A stretch of DNA of 64,000 nucleotides from Cunninghamia lanceolata (lineage: Eukaryota; Streptophyta; Pinopsida; Cupressales; Cupressaceae), in assembly GCA_027924645.1 (NCBI GenBank), contig BSBN01000233.1, positions 9,690,501 to 9,754,500 of the forward strand. Direction: 5' to 3'. Made by a program: the position numbers and the translations under genes. A model generated the notes under the pieces. That model was not told the origin of the DNA, did no database searches, and saw nothing but the letters and a program-made list of their open reading frames with translations. The number at the start of each line of letters is the position of its first letter. The stretch's first letter is position 1. This document shows positions 1-10,490 of the stretch, in pieces.

Positions 1-275
1 CTAGATATAGTTGATGCAAACTTCAGAGGATAATGAGTGAAAACAATACATGCAACATGATGAGCACTCCAAGGGATGCAGCAAATCAAAGCACATATCT
101 AGAATTCAAGCACAGATTACTCAAGATTTACGAAGATTTGTAATCAAAATACTCTTCCCTTTCATTAAGTATGCAAAAGACATGTACATATACAGCAGCT
201 TTGAAATAAGTCCTGAATACTTCAGCAAATAGATTTCAATTAAGTTTCGAATGTCTACAACAAGGCATTCCACCA

Positions 276-404
276 CCTTTTATAGAATAAGGTGAGGAGG
301 CCGTTACAAAAGATCCCCGATCCTGATTTATCAATACAAATCTATGGTCATAATTTCATGACTTGTCAATTCATACAAAATGGCACAAGTTGCCAGCCGG
401 CAAC
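276..404 (-). promoter_or_regulatory. Putative element promoter: TATA box and upstream palindrome, left LTR of A
   Basis: The minus strand reads TATAAAAGG at 284-276. About 105 bp upstream in that sense lies GTTGCCAGCCGGCAAC (389-404), a 16-bp palindrome with one mismatch here. Both are conserved in the right LTR (15350-15358 and 15463-15478) and in the solo LTR (27992-28000 and 28106-28121). This would start the genomic RNA about 0.8 kb before the LTR end, placing the long LTR gene entirely upstream of the start site, that is in U3. The start site itself is inferred, not seen. Confidence 0.6.
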
Positions 405-434
405 TATCTATATTACTTATGCAAATATCCCCCT

Positions 435-3400
435 TCATGATGTATCTCCATCATGTTCTTCAGCTGATTCATGCGGGTCATCATCATGTGCATCGCTTCC
501 TGAACCTTCACTATCCTGATGATGATGCTGCTGCATATGGGGTTGCATGCTGCTCTGGATCTATTCATATGACTGCACAACCTGATCTATTCCTCCGCCA
601 TCTTGAGTGCTTCATACTTATCCCTGCTGTTATCCAGCTTATTTTTCCTGTCCTGCAATGTCTCATTGTAGGTCTCCATCTTGACCTTGATTCTCATCAC
701 CTTATTTATAATCTCCTCTGTCAAGTGGATGAGTGGACCATCTTCTTCCATTTGGAAGTTGCTGCGCAAAGCCTTAAGGGTAGAGTCTTCATCTTGATTC
801 TCTATTTTTCCCTCTACTTTGCCTTCTAGTGTTTCTAGCATATCTGCCTCAATGCCCATTAAGTCCCGCAACTTCATACTGATCTCCCTCAACTTATTAT
901 TGCATCTCTTGAGGACTCCGCATTCGAACTGCACATCCTTATACCAGATGTCCACTAATAGTGCAGTATTATTATTCAATATTTGCTTACTGATAAGCAG
1001 TTGTGGGTTTATCTTCCTTATTTCTCCCAAGAGACTCAGGACCTTTTCCAGCCTATAAGACCTCTTCCCGGTCTGCATCTGCAATTTATCCACCTTGGTC
1101 TTGGAGTCACTTAATATGCTTCACCTCTTCAAAGAACCCCTCATTATTTCTATAGCATCATCCAATGTGGATGACATCCATTTCCTTATTACGGAAGCCT
1201 CATGTTTCATGAGGTCCAATTTATTTACCTCCTCCTGAGAAATGGCAGTCAATGGGACTCCAGCTTCACTTGTAGTATCATTAGGATTGGTCAAGCCTTT
1301 AATATAAGCATGCAACTGAGCAATGTGCTCTTTATGCTGCTTATTCTTCTCTTTCTCTCTTTTCACTTTCTGAATTAGAGAGTCAATGATATCCTTACCT
1401 TCTTGACCCTCCTGTTCCTCGTTGGCAAAACCCAAATCTACTGTGCTTATCTAAAATTCATCCACAGTGATTTTGCCCTTCTCCTTCTCCACCGCAGGTA
1501 TAGAAATTTGTGCGGTCCTTCTCCCTGTCGCCAGATCTCTCTTGATGGCTGAAGTCATTCTGGCCTTCCTCCTGGGCTTCATTATATCTGCGGAGAATAG
1601 GGTGGAGACGTCAAACTCTTGAATTTCAAGTTCCTCCTCAACGTTTACCTCTTTTGTCAACCATGGAGGTACCTGATCATGTTTTTCGGCATCATGCGGC
1701 TGTTCACCCATACCTCCCATTTCTATTAACAAGTGTTGCGGAGATGGTGATTTTGCTTTCTCTCCCTCATGATGCTCGCTTTGCTGTTGATCCTTTGGTG
1801 CCTCCTCCTGTTGAGGGATTTCTTTTTCTGGGGGAGCATCTTCTCGGTGTGGGGAACCCTGCAGTGCATCTGTATGTAGGTCATGATGATCATGATCTTT
1901 CTCCATCATTACTTCGCCTGTCCCCAGTTCTTCCCCTTGTGGAGGTTGATCATCCTCCTTTGGTTTCTCTGTTCTTGGTGGCATGTCCACCGTTCTGGAT
2001 GCTGTGAGGTTTGCTTCAAGTAACGGCATATGTTCTGTTCCTACACTATCCACCTCTTGTGTCTTAGTAGCAGGATCTTCTATTGCTGCTTTTTCCTCAT
2101 CAGCCTTTGCTTCTTGGACCTCTACTATAGCAGGTCCTGCTGATGTATCCTGTGGGCTTTGTTGGCCTGATTCAATAGCATGGCCTTCAGATTCTGCCAT
2201 CTCGACCTCTTCTGTTGGGTGGCCCTTATCAGGTGATCCTGCTGGCTGTTCAGGACTTGCATCCTATTTCTCTATTAGATCTACCACTGTAGGACTTGTC
2301 ACCTCTGCGATCAGTGTGTCCAGGCCCATTTCCTGAGCTACTTGCTCTGGACTCTTTTCTTGCTCCGCCTCTACTTGTTTCATCTCCTCAAGCACTGATT
2401 GAATAGATGGAGGCTTGTGAGGAGTCATACTGGTACCAGCAGCCAATGTTTCCATCTTCTGTACCGACACATCCTGCACAACCTCATCATCAGACAGGTC
2501 GATTGTCTCTTCCAGTGAGACATGTCCTTCTGCTTGCGTCTGGGAGGTTTCCTTTTGTTGCTCTTCAGCAAGTTCAGTTTTGAACTTGACAATGGTAGGA
2601 AGTGGAACGTTATGTTGAAGTTCCTTTGGAACTTCACTACCTGCCCCTTGTACTAGTGTAGGAGGTTGGCTTATCTCACCTCTCATGGAGGTTCTTAGTT
2701 TCTTAGGTGTGGTAGGAACCAGCACCTGCAGAGCTCTCCTCTTTCTTCTTATTATCAGTGGAGCTTCTTCTTCTTCAGGCTCCTCCTCCATGAGGATATC
2801 TCTTCCTGGTTGTTTGGAAGACTGACGCACTTCTTGGGACTCAATGATTCCAGCCTCTACTGTCTTGCTTTTCTTGGGCTTTTCCTTCTTTGGAGGGGAA
2901 TCTGATCCTGATCCTGATCCTGCTGCCTCCTCAGCTGTAAACACTGCCCTCTCAATTATTATATGTTTCGGTCCCTTTTCCACCTTCTTACCCCTTGGGG
3001 ATCTTTTGCTTGGCTGTTGAGGTGGAGGGATTCTCTCTCCCTTGGTCTTCCTCTTCTCCAGCAGGAAGTCATCATATTCATCTGCAGGGATGTCCTGCCC
3101 CTTCTTCTTGTTGTCCATCGTGATGGCAACACCCCTTTTCTTCAATGCCTCTATTTGTGCATCTACCCAAGCTTGGGTCAAGTGTAGGGTTCTGGCAAGG
3201 AATGGGTCTAAGGACATATCTTCCTGCATGGTGAGGTCAGGTGCAGAGATGGTATCATTATAAATCTTTTTCTGCTCATACTCATCTGCCATTATCCTGC
3301 CGTCATCATTCTTCAGCTCTTGAGGGAGAGAGATGCAGTCAAATGTTCTAATCTGGTTCAGAGTCAACCTCTGATACCTCCTTCTCCTGGCCTCTGCCTC

Positions 3401-4729
3401 ATCTTCGCAATCAGCCCAAAAATCTTCTAGGTGCCTCTGGTGAATAGGCTTTCCTAGAATCTTCTGTATTCTGCCGTAAGGATCATATGGTCTGGTTATT
3501 GGAAAAGGCTGTAGATTCATCTTATTCAGGGTGACCATCACCTTCTTTATATTGTCAGAGTCAGGGCACATGTAGTTGCCGATGCTGACTGGGAACAAAA
3601 TTGGTGGTAGCTTCTTGGCATCCTTATACATCTGTATCATGGTGGAGCCCTGTCTAATAAATTCCATTAACACTACTACATCAGTAGGATATCTTGGCAG
3701 CATCAGGGGATGTCCTTCAAAACCCTCAACCCTTATATAGGAAAAGGTGGCAAACTGTATGTACCATGTTCCATGCCTGTATACTGCCTCTTGAGCCTCC
3801 ATGCTCAATCTCTTTGTTCTATCTTCTTCCATGGTCCTTACCAGATGCATAGAGAATGCATCATTGACCAGTTTGTAGTCCTTGAGATAATTGGTTCTTT
3901 GCAGCTGGGGATAATGATCCCAGATATATGCTGCATTTGTGCCTGTCAGTTTTCCATCTGTGACTAAGGGATCAAAAGTGCCTCTATAAGCACAAGAATA
4001 AACAATATAGGATGTCATGTAGAATGTACAATCTGAACCTCCCAGGTTCATCAGCTACTCATGCAGAGCATCACTTATTATTTGGCCCCACAGTGGCTTG
4101 ATATCTGCATACAGACACATCATTATGATTCCGTACATCCAATCTCTAAATTCACCAGTATCAGGCTGGCCAGTCACCCTGTTCAGGAGGGCAATCACAT
4201 ACTGATACTCCTCATTGAAATCAAACTTGAACATGTGCACAGGAAGCTTGGCCGCTGCATTGTATGTGCTGTTCTCAGCCCGCCAAGCATACATGTTCTT
4301 TCTGGCCACCTTCTTGTTGGCCTCGTATTCTCTTTCAGACTTCTTCAAGTCTACACTCTTTACCTTACTGCCCATTGGCAGTCCAAATGTCCGGGAGAGA
4401 CCTTTGATGGATAGGTCTGCATACACCCTCCCATGCTTCACCACCTGCCTCGTCTGAGGGTTATAATTCCAGGCGCACTCAATGACGAGCTCCGGAGACT
4501 CCATGGAGTATGGGAAGCCAGCAGTGTTCCACATACCCGATACAAAAACTGCGTCCAATACCAGACTCTTGTCATGTCCATCATTTAGCTTGGCTGACCA
4601 GGCTTCTAGGTTGGTAATCCCCTGATGGGTGTCTGTAATTGCTCCATATTTGAACAGGACCCCTCTCTGAGAAGAGAACATAGGCCTGCTGAATTCCTCC
4701 TAACTCTTGATTAATCATTTTTCAGCCAT
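435..4729 (-). pseudogene. U3-borne gene of element A, copy 1 (broken, about 1,430 codons)
   Basis: One minus-strand reading frame runs from ATG at 4729 to about 587, then continues one frame over to a TGA at 435. The frame change is explained by a 28-bp deletion relative to the solo-LTR copy. The first ~450 residues look globular (motifs VSGMW, GLSRTFGLPMGSK, YIRVEGFEGHPLMLPRYP). The middle is rich in Lys, Pro and Glu with NLS-like RRKRR and PRRKAR. The C-terminal part is charged coiled coil (KREKEKNKQHKEHIAQLH), ending in a His/Asp/Ser-rich tail. Stops: TGA 4715-4717, TAG 4700-4702, TAG 4055-4057, TAG 2264-2266, TAG 1451-1453, TGA 1121-1123 and TAG 561-563. I know no function. The overall plan recalls the plant-mobile-domain or putative plant transposon protein families, a weak inference. 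It reads in the same sense as gag-pol. Confidence 0.85.
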
Positions 4730-4735
4730 GAGTAC

Positions 4736-4899
4736 CTGCAATTAACAACATCTCGTCTCACAAAAAGGGATATACATGCATACATATTGCAATCATCATG
4801 CCTGAGCATCAATTTCAACATTACTTACTCATATGGATGCATAACCAGAACTTACAACATCATATAGAAATAACATGATGAGGGTTTCAATTTACTTAC
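4736..4899 (-). other. Putative intron just upstream of the U3 gene ATG (copy 1)
   Basis: The minus strand reads CAG/GTAAGT at 4902-4894 and TTGCAG/GTACTC at 4741-4730, giving a 164-bp intron that ends 6 bp before the start codon. The right LTR has the same sites at 19973 and 19810. The more diverged solo LTR keeps GTAAGT (45304-45299) and TTGCAG (45110-45105) with a 200-bp interval. Conservation of both splice signals in a non-coding stretch suggests real splicing. A TATAAAG at about 4923-4917 lies too close to the donor to be this transcript's TATA box, so the first exon must begin further upstream. Confidence 0.6.
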
Positions 4900-5149
4900 C
4901 TGGTTATGCAGATTTTCCTTTATACCAGTATATCATCAAGACACTCTTGATTCAACTGCTGAACACTTCCTTCTGTTTGTGAGCTCGAATTGTGCAACGG
5001 TAGCTGTTATGCAGATATGGAGGCTGGTGCTCTGTAAAACAATTTTAATGCAGGTAAATGTAACAATGGCGGTTGAATTACCTTTTAACCTCGCATTTAG
5101 GGTAAATTTAGGGCAACTCTGACAAGTTAGATTGCAATCTTTGATCATT

Positions 5150-6060
5150 CATGTGAAAACTCAGGATCTCGCCAGGTATTTCATTGGGTTCCGGGCTCGG
5201 CGGGAATCACCTACCATATCTGTTCGCATTTAATGATAATGGTGGCAAAGGGAGCGGGGGGATATCCATATGACAAGATATCATGAGGGTAGGATGATAT
5301 TCACAAATATCGGGTTGAGTTTCAATATCATCCTCCCTAGTCTTGAAATTGTCATCGCGACAAGATTTGGATAACAATGCACCTTTCGTTTAATTTAGCA
5401 CATCAGGAGGGTATTTCGGTTTATCGGGTGATGTTACAAAATAGGATGATGATGTTTGAGACTTACTCGTCTCCCCTTTTTGGAATATCAGGATGACGTC
5501 ATCATGATATTTGTTCTTTGTATCGGAAATGTCTCATGACGTCATCGTCATATTGGGTGAACATGATCATGTTTGTAAAATATCCTGTCGTAATGTAAAT
5601 ATGATGATGATGTCATCATGATATTTGTTTCTTCGTTTATCGTATTCAGATGATGTCATCAGGATATTTGCTAAGGGTGATATTTTGCGTCAGGAAGATA
5701 TTAACAAATATCAGGTTATATTTGAAAACATGATGTTCGCGGTATAAAAGACTGCTTGACGGGAAAGTCTTACTACTGCCTAAAGTTGACGTCTAGATAT
5801 TTGAGCTATAGGATATATCAGGGGATGTCTCAAATATGATGATGATGTTTGAAACATGACTGAGGTTATAAAATATGACCCCCCTCTTGCGAATATCAAG
5901 TTTGATCAAGACTTTGACTGTTCATAACTCTCACATCCTGATGAATATCGGGGTGATGTAAAAGGCAAACCTGCATGAAATTTAATGTTCTTTCAGAATA
6001 TGAGGTCATAGATACAAAATATGAATTTTGACAAACTGACCTCATACTGGGGACTTACCT
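5150..6060 (-). promoter_or_regulatory. U3 control region with TGACGTCA (bZIP/CRE-type) palindromes, left LTR of A
   Basis: This non-coding stretch is built from variants of GATGATGTCATCATGATATT and ATATCAGGTGATGTT. It holds exact TGACGTCA palindromes at 5494-5501 and 5537-5544, and TGATGTCA variants near 5605 and 5655. TGACGTCA is the classical plant bZIP (TGA/CRE) core. The same sites recur in the right LTR and, more numerously, in element B. Binding is inferred from the motif only. Confidence 0.5.
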
Positions 6061-6198
6061 CATCCTGACTCAACGTGATGATGCACTTGACTGATTTTTA
6101 CCGAACCGCCAGAAAGCAAGAAACACAAACCAAGCCAAAAGAAGTTGGGTCCCTGTTTTGCCAAGTCAAAATGGGGTGTGTTGTGTAACGACATAACA

Positions 6199-7047
6199 AC
6201 TTGCCACCAAAGAAAATGAACAAATTCCAATGATTCAATTGATGTGATCACATTCATCTATAGTGTTCTAATTCTGTGTAAGTACAATCATCATGATCCT
6301 CTGAATGATAAAATTTCATCATGGTGATAATGCTAACAAAGGATCAGGTGTGTGTGTATGATTAATTATCGTCATCTTGAAAGTAAGTTGAAAATGTAAG
6401 TAACTGGTGTTAAACTACATAGTTGGAGATCATCCCTCATAGCCAACCTGGATAGAGCCTTGCTGCCAGCGGGTGTCTATAGCCCCGACAAGGTTATCTA
6501 TACAATCTTCCTAAGTAGAGCCCCACTGCCAGTAGACGTCTATAGCCCCAGTAGAGTTACTTAGATGGCCTAATTTTATTTCTTTTCTGATTTTCTTTTT
6601 TATATTTATATCTGATATTATCATGTCAGTTCATTTGTACAAGGTATAGTCACTTGCAGCTTTAGGTTGGAGATTGTATTGGTAGCAAGGGAGTCCCTTT
6701 AGATTTTTCACTTAACACCTATACTATTGTGTTCAACAAACCCAAGGCTGTTAGGTGTTTCATTGTGATTGATTCACTTTGATCAAGAAAAAGCACCCTG
6801 ATGAAAAGATATCACAAACCTGATCACGAACACTTATTAGAATGAATCATAACCTATGTTTACATGTGATCTGATCATCTAAATCTTAACAACTTAATTA
6901 TTTTCTGGGGTGATGAAGTGCATCATCTTGACTTACCAGAACAAGGTCCCAACCAACAAAACAAAACAAGCACAACAAACAAACTGTACAAACAACTATA
7001 CAAATATACACTATGATACATACTGACTGTCATGAAGTCCTTCAGGC
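6199..7047 (-). other. 3' internal non-coding region of element A
   Basis: About 850 bp between the end of pol (7048) and the 3' LTR, with no open frame of interest. Next to the LTR the element-sense strand reads TTTCTTTGGTGGCAAGT, the position of the polypurine tract, though it is not a pure purine run. The middle carries two copies of a 44-bp module (6453-6559). Most of this stretch, including the segment around 6660-6790, is recognisable in element B at 54867-55620, so it is selected or at least shared. Confidence 0.7.
6453..6559 (-). repeat. Tandem 44-bp module in the 3' internal region of A
   Basis: Copies at 6453-6496 and 6516-6559 (63-bp period) share TAGAGCC..TGCCAG..GTCTATAGCCCC and end in GTTA. 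The first can fold with CCTTG pairing CAAGG across the loop. Element B has the same pair at 55123-55166 and 55186-55229 with the same spacing, despite differing elsewhere. The function is unknown; an RNA signal (packaging or reverse transcription) is a guess. Confidence 0.7.
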
Positions 7048-8025
7048 CTAGAAATAATGTTTGAGGAATTGTCCATTGACTGGCAATGGGACATCCTCAC
7101 CTGTCAGGTTCTTAAGCCTATAAGTGCTGTCTCCTAATATCTCAGAAATTTGAAAGGGGCCTATCCATAATCTATCAAACTTACCATGGTCACCCTTCTT
7201 TTCATGGGCCTTATCCCACATTAGGACTAAATTGGATATCCTAAAAGCTTTAATTCTGGCTCTCTTGTCAAACCAGCATTTGACAACAGCCTGATGCTTA
7301 GCAAATCGGTCAATCGCTTGACTCCGTTTTTCTTCCAAGTGCATCAGTTGAAGTAACCTGACTTCCTGTTTATTATCTATGCCTAGATATTCTTGGGCAA
7401 ACTGTAGAGTAGGAATTTTCAAGTTTACAGGGAGGATAGGATCTACCCCATATACTAATTGGAAGGGTGAGTTTCCTAATGCAGTTTTCATTCTAGTTCT
7501 GTCTACCCATAAGGCATATTTCAAAAATGAGTTCCATTCCCTGGGGTTTTTCTCTATCAGTTTTCTTATGATACTCAATAAATTCTTGTTGGTGGATTCT
7601 ACTAATCCATTCCCCTAGGGATAGTAGTTGGATGAGAACTTCAGTATGATCCCATGATCAAAAGCCCAACTTGACAATTTGGTGGAAATGAAGGCAGAAC
7701 CATTATCACTTACCAATGCATAAGGAGTTCCATACCTGGTAACAATGTTGCTTTCTAGAAACTTAATGACATCATCAGTAGTGCAAGTTTTGCTGCTGGT
7801 AGCCTCAGTCCATCTAGCACAATAGTCAGTAATCGTTAAAACATACCTATGGCCTGAGGAAGATGGAGGATTGATCGGTCCTATGAAATCCATGCCCCAC
7901 TGTGCAAATGGGTGCTCTTCCATTACTGGCTGCAATGGTTGTGCAGCATATTTCTCTCTGTTGGCAGCGACTTGGCAAACATGACAACATTTAATATGAT
8001 TAGCTATGTCTTTAAAAATGGTGGG
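7048..8025 (-). pseudogene. Integrase of element A (broken by two TAG codons)
   Basis: This is the last part of the pol frame. It has an N-terminal His/Cys zinc region (LHD..AHG....CCHVCQ, partly encoded before 8026), then the catalytic core with Asp in QWGMDFIGP, Asp in SDNGSAF and Glu in GNGLVEST. A C-terminal region follows with WIGPFQI and NGQFLKHYF, where the protein ends at 7048. A TAG at 8026-8028 sits where gypsy integrases have Trp (GYYWPT). A TAG at 7615-7617 sits inside the strongly conserved YYPQGNG motif, where Gln is expected. Both fit single C:G to T:A changes. The reading frame is otherwise intact, so inactivation is recent. No chromodomain is visible after the GPF-type motif. 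Confidence 0.88.
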
Positions 8026-10119
8026 CTAGTAATATCCTGCCCTGAGGATTGCATGAGTTGTGGCCAATGCTGATCCGTGTGCCGTTCCAAACTTGTCATG
8101 TAACTCTGTCAAAACTTTATTCGCTTCTGGTTTCTCTAAACATCTTAGGTATATTCCTTCATAATTCTTCTTAAACAAGGTTCCCCCCTTCATCATATAC
8201 TTTTGGGATCTCATTTTCAAGGCTCTTCTCTGTGAAGTTTGCATTCTTGAAGGACATCTTCCGGTGATCAGGATGTGCCTGATGTCTGAATACCATTCTC
8301 TATTGTCTTTCTCATTGATCACATACTGTTGACTGATGATGTTTGGATCCGTTTCAGATATCATCTGGCTCAAAGCTTGTCCTCTTACTAGCTTCATTGG
8401 TGTGATCTCCATATCATACTCTTGTAATACTTTAATCCATTTGGCTCCTTTTTCACCAGGTTCACTCTGCATCAGCAACATCTTCACTGCTGCATCTGGT
8501 ACGACAGTAATCACTTTGCTTCTCAGTATATAATGTCTGAATTTCTTTACTGCTCTGACTAATGCAAGTGCCTGTCTCTCAACATCTACATATCTCAATT
8601 CAGCATCCCTGAAAGGACAGCTCATGAAAGCAATTGGTTTCTCTTCTTTCTCTTCATTTCTTTGAGTTAACACTGCTGCAGAAGTATGTTCTGAGGCAAA
8701 TGAGTAGATGTAGAAATCTCTTGTATAATCTGGACTAATGAGGACAGAAGCATCTGAAATGGCCTTCTTTATATCTTCAAAAGCAGCCTTGGCTTCTGGT
8801 GTCCACTCAATTTGTGCATCCTTTTTCAACATGGCATTTAGTGGTCTGACAATCTCAGCAAAGCCGGTGATGAACTTCCTCACAAAATTTATCTTACCAA
8901 AGTAAGACTTAAGTTCCTTTTTGCTTCCTGGAAGTTGTAACTTCATAATAGACTCCACCCTGTCAGGATCGATGATAATTCCATCTTCTGTGATCAGGTG
9001 GCCTAGTAATTTTCCTGTTGTGACTCCGAATATGCACTTCTTAGGATTCAAAGATATTCCATACTCTTCACATTTCTTCAGTACACTTCTGAGATCAGCA
9101 ACATGATTTCCCCTTTCTTTAGAGAAAACTGTCAAGCCATCCATGTAGATGACTATACACTTTCCTATTAAGCCTCTGAAGGCTATGTCCATTGCTCGCT
9201 GGAATGTAGCTCCAGCATTTATGAGTCCAAATGGCATACGTCTATATGCAAATATCCCCCACTTTGTGGTGAAGGCAGTTTTCAATCTGTCGATTTTATC
9301 AACCATCACTTGGTTGTATCCTGAAAAACCATCCAGGAAGGACATCATTTTGGCTCCATTTACAATCTGTAGGACTTCATCCAAGGAGGGCAAAGGATAA
9401 TTATCCTTTTCTGATGCTCTGTTCAGGTTCCTGAAATCTACACATAACCTGATGTCTCCATTCTTCTTTCTGACTGGCACAAGATTTGCCACCCAAGTGG
9501 AGTGCCTTACAGGAAATATTATCCGGGCATTTAACAATTTCTTGACTTCTTCAAGGATGATTGGTTCAAGCAGAGCATTGACTGGCCTCTGCTTCTGTCT
9601 GAAAGGTTTTGCATCTGGCTTGAGAGGTATAGTATGAGTTATGACAGAAGTGTCATATGTCTTTAGCTCATCATAAGTCCATGCAATCACATGTATGTAA
9701 TCTTTAAGGGCCTGAGTTATTCCTTCTAACTCTTCTGGTGTACATACTTTACCAATCAGTACATTCTTCTTGCCTTCCTTTTGTCCTATATTCACTTGTG
9801 AATATTGACCCCCATCTGCCTTGGGCAGATCCTTATGTTTAAGCATATTATCTAGATCAAAAGCTCTTTCTAATTCAATCATACCTTTGGGAATTCTGTT
9901 GCTAGGCAACTCTAATATCTCATCTTCTTCCCAGACATGATCTTCCATACCATTCTCATCTATAATCTGAGCTTCAAATATGTCTCTGTTTGATATAAAG
10001 TCCAAGATGTGCTGATCATCATCAAACACTTGGAGATTAGTCACATTGTCAAGTACTGAAGGTACTGACACCAATTCTACTGAAAATCTCTTTAGACCAG
10101 ATATAGACAGCGGTTCCAA
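8026..10119 (-). pseudogene. Reverse transcriptase and classical RNase H of element A (catalytic site mutated)
   Basis: RT is recognisable from KKNGDIRLCVDFRNLNRAS through MPFGLINAGATFQRAMD to the active site. At 9136-9147 that site reads YMDG instead of YMDD: the second catalytic Asp is Gly, so this copy should be dead. The following classical RNase H begins FYIYSFASEHTSAAV and continues PIAFMS and YVDVERQALALV. It lacks the first catalytic Asp (Ser/Ala there) and has PDAAVKMLL where TDHKAL is usual, so it looks like a non-catalytic connection domain. A linker leads to the integrase zinc region. The frame is open from 10425 down to the TAG at 8026. Confidence 0.92.
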
Positions 10120-10490
10120 CGTACTGGCAGCCTGGGCGAGTGCATCTGCCCTCTGGTTCTGTTCTCTTGGTACGTGAATGATATTAAAGGCATCAAAGTC
10201 TTCAATCAGGTCCCACACTCGATGTCTGTAATTTGATAGTTTTATGTAGTTACAGGAGTAAATTCCTCTTACTTGCCTCACAACTAGTTCTGAATCCCCA
10301 AAGACATGCAGGATCTTCACTTTCTTCTTATGAGCAAACAACATTCCATGAATCAGAGCTTCATACTCTGCTACGTTGTTAGTACAGGGGAACTGTAGTC
10401 TGTAGGCCGCTAAGTAGGATTTTCCTTATGGATTGATAAGATCAATTCCCACCCCAGCACCCTGCTTGGATTTAGATCCATCAAACCTAA
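10120..10490 (-). pseudogene. Additional RNase H (aRNH-like) domain lying before RT in element A
   Basis: The frame upstream of RT encodes RFDGSKSKQGAG, then NNVAEYEALIHG, VFGDSELVVRQV and NQRADALAQAAS. These match the four acidic positions (Asp, Glu, Asp, Asp) of an RNase H, all retained. The order is therefore PR, aRNH, RT, degenerate RNH, INT. Two lesions break it: a single missing base near 10486-10490, which shifts the frame relative to the protease part, and TAA at 10426-10428. Tat/Ogre elements as I know them place the extra RNase H after the classical one. I recall angiosperm database polyproteins with this upstream order, so it is probably a sublineage trait rather than unique. Confidence 0.85.

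Larger units (their letters stand above)
1..6198 (-). repeat. Left LTR of element A (3' LTR in its own sense), truncated by the window edge
   Basis: This repeat aligns base for base, with a net 4-bp indel difference, to 15075-21276. In element sense it starts at 6198, runs through a U3 control region (about 6198-4900), a short intron (4899-4736), a long U3 gene (4729-435), a palindrome and TATA box (404-276), and then R-U5 beyond the window. Immediately outside the end at 6199 is ACTTGCCACCAAAG, the complement of the polypurine-type stretch expected just before a 3' LTR. The same sequence follows the end of the left LTR of element B. Confidence 0.92.

Noticed and set aside
380..829. Plus-strand open frames across the U3 genes (for example 380-829, 1654-2336, 15454-15903)
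   Set aside because: They are antisense shadows of the minus-strand gene; no family motif, and the minus-strand reading is conserved in the diverged solo LTR.
4917..4926. TATAAAG as the promoter TATA box of the U3 gene
   Set aside because: A start site 25-30 bp downstream would fall at or beyond the GTAAGT donor at 4899, so it cannot give an exon ending at 4900.
5494..5700. GATGATGTCATCATGATATT repeats as a CRISPR-like array
   Set aside because: No fixed repeat/spacer spacing, repeats vary, and the setting is a plant LTR U3.
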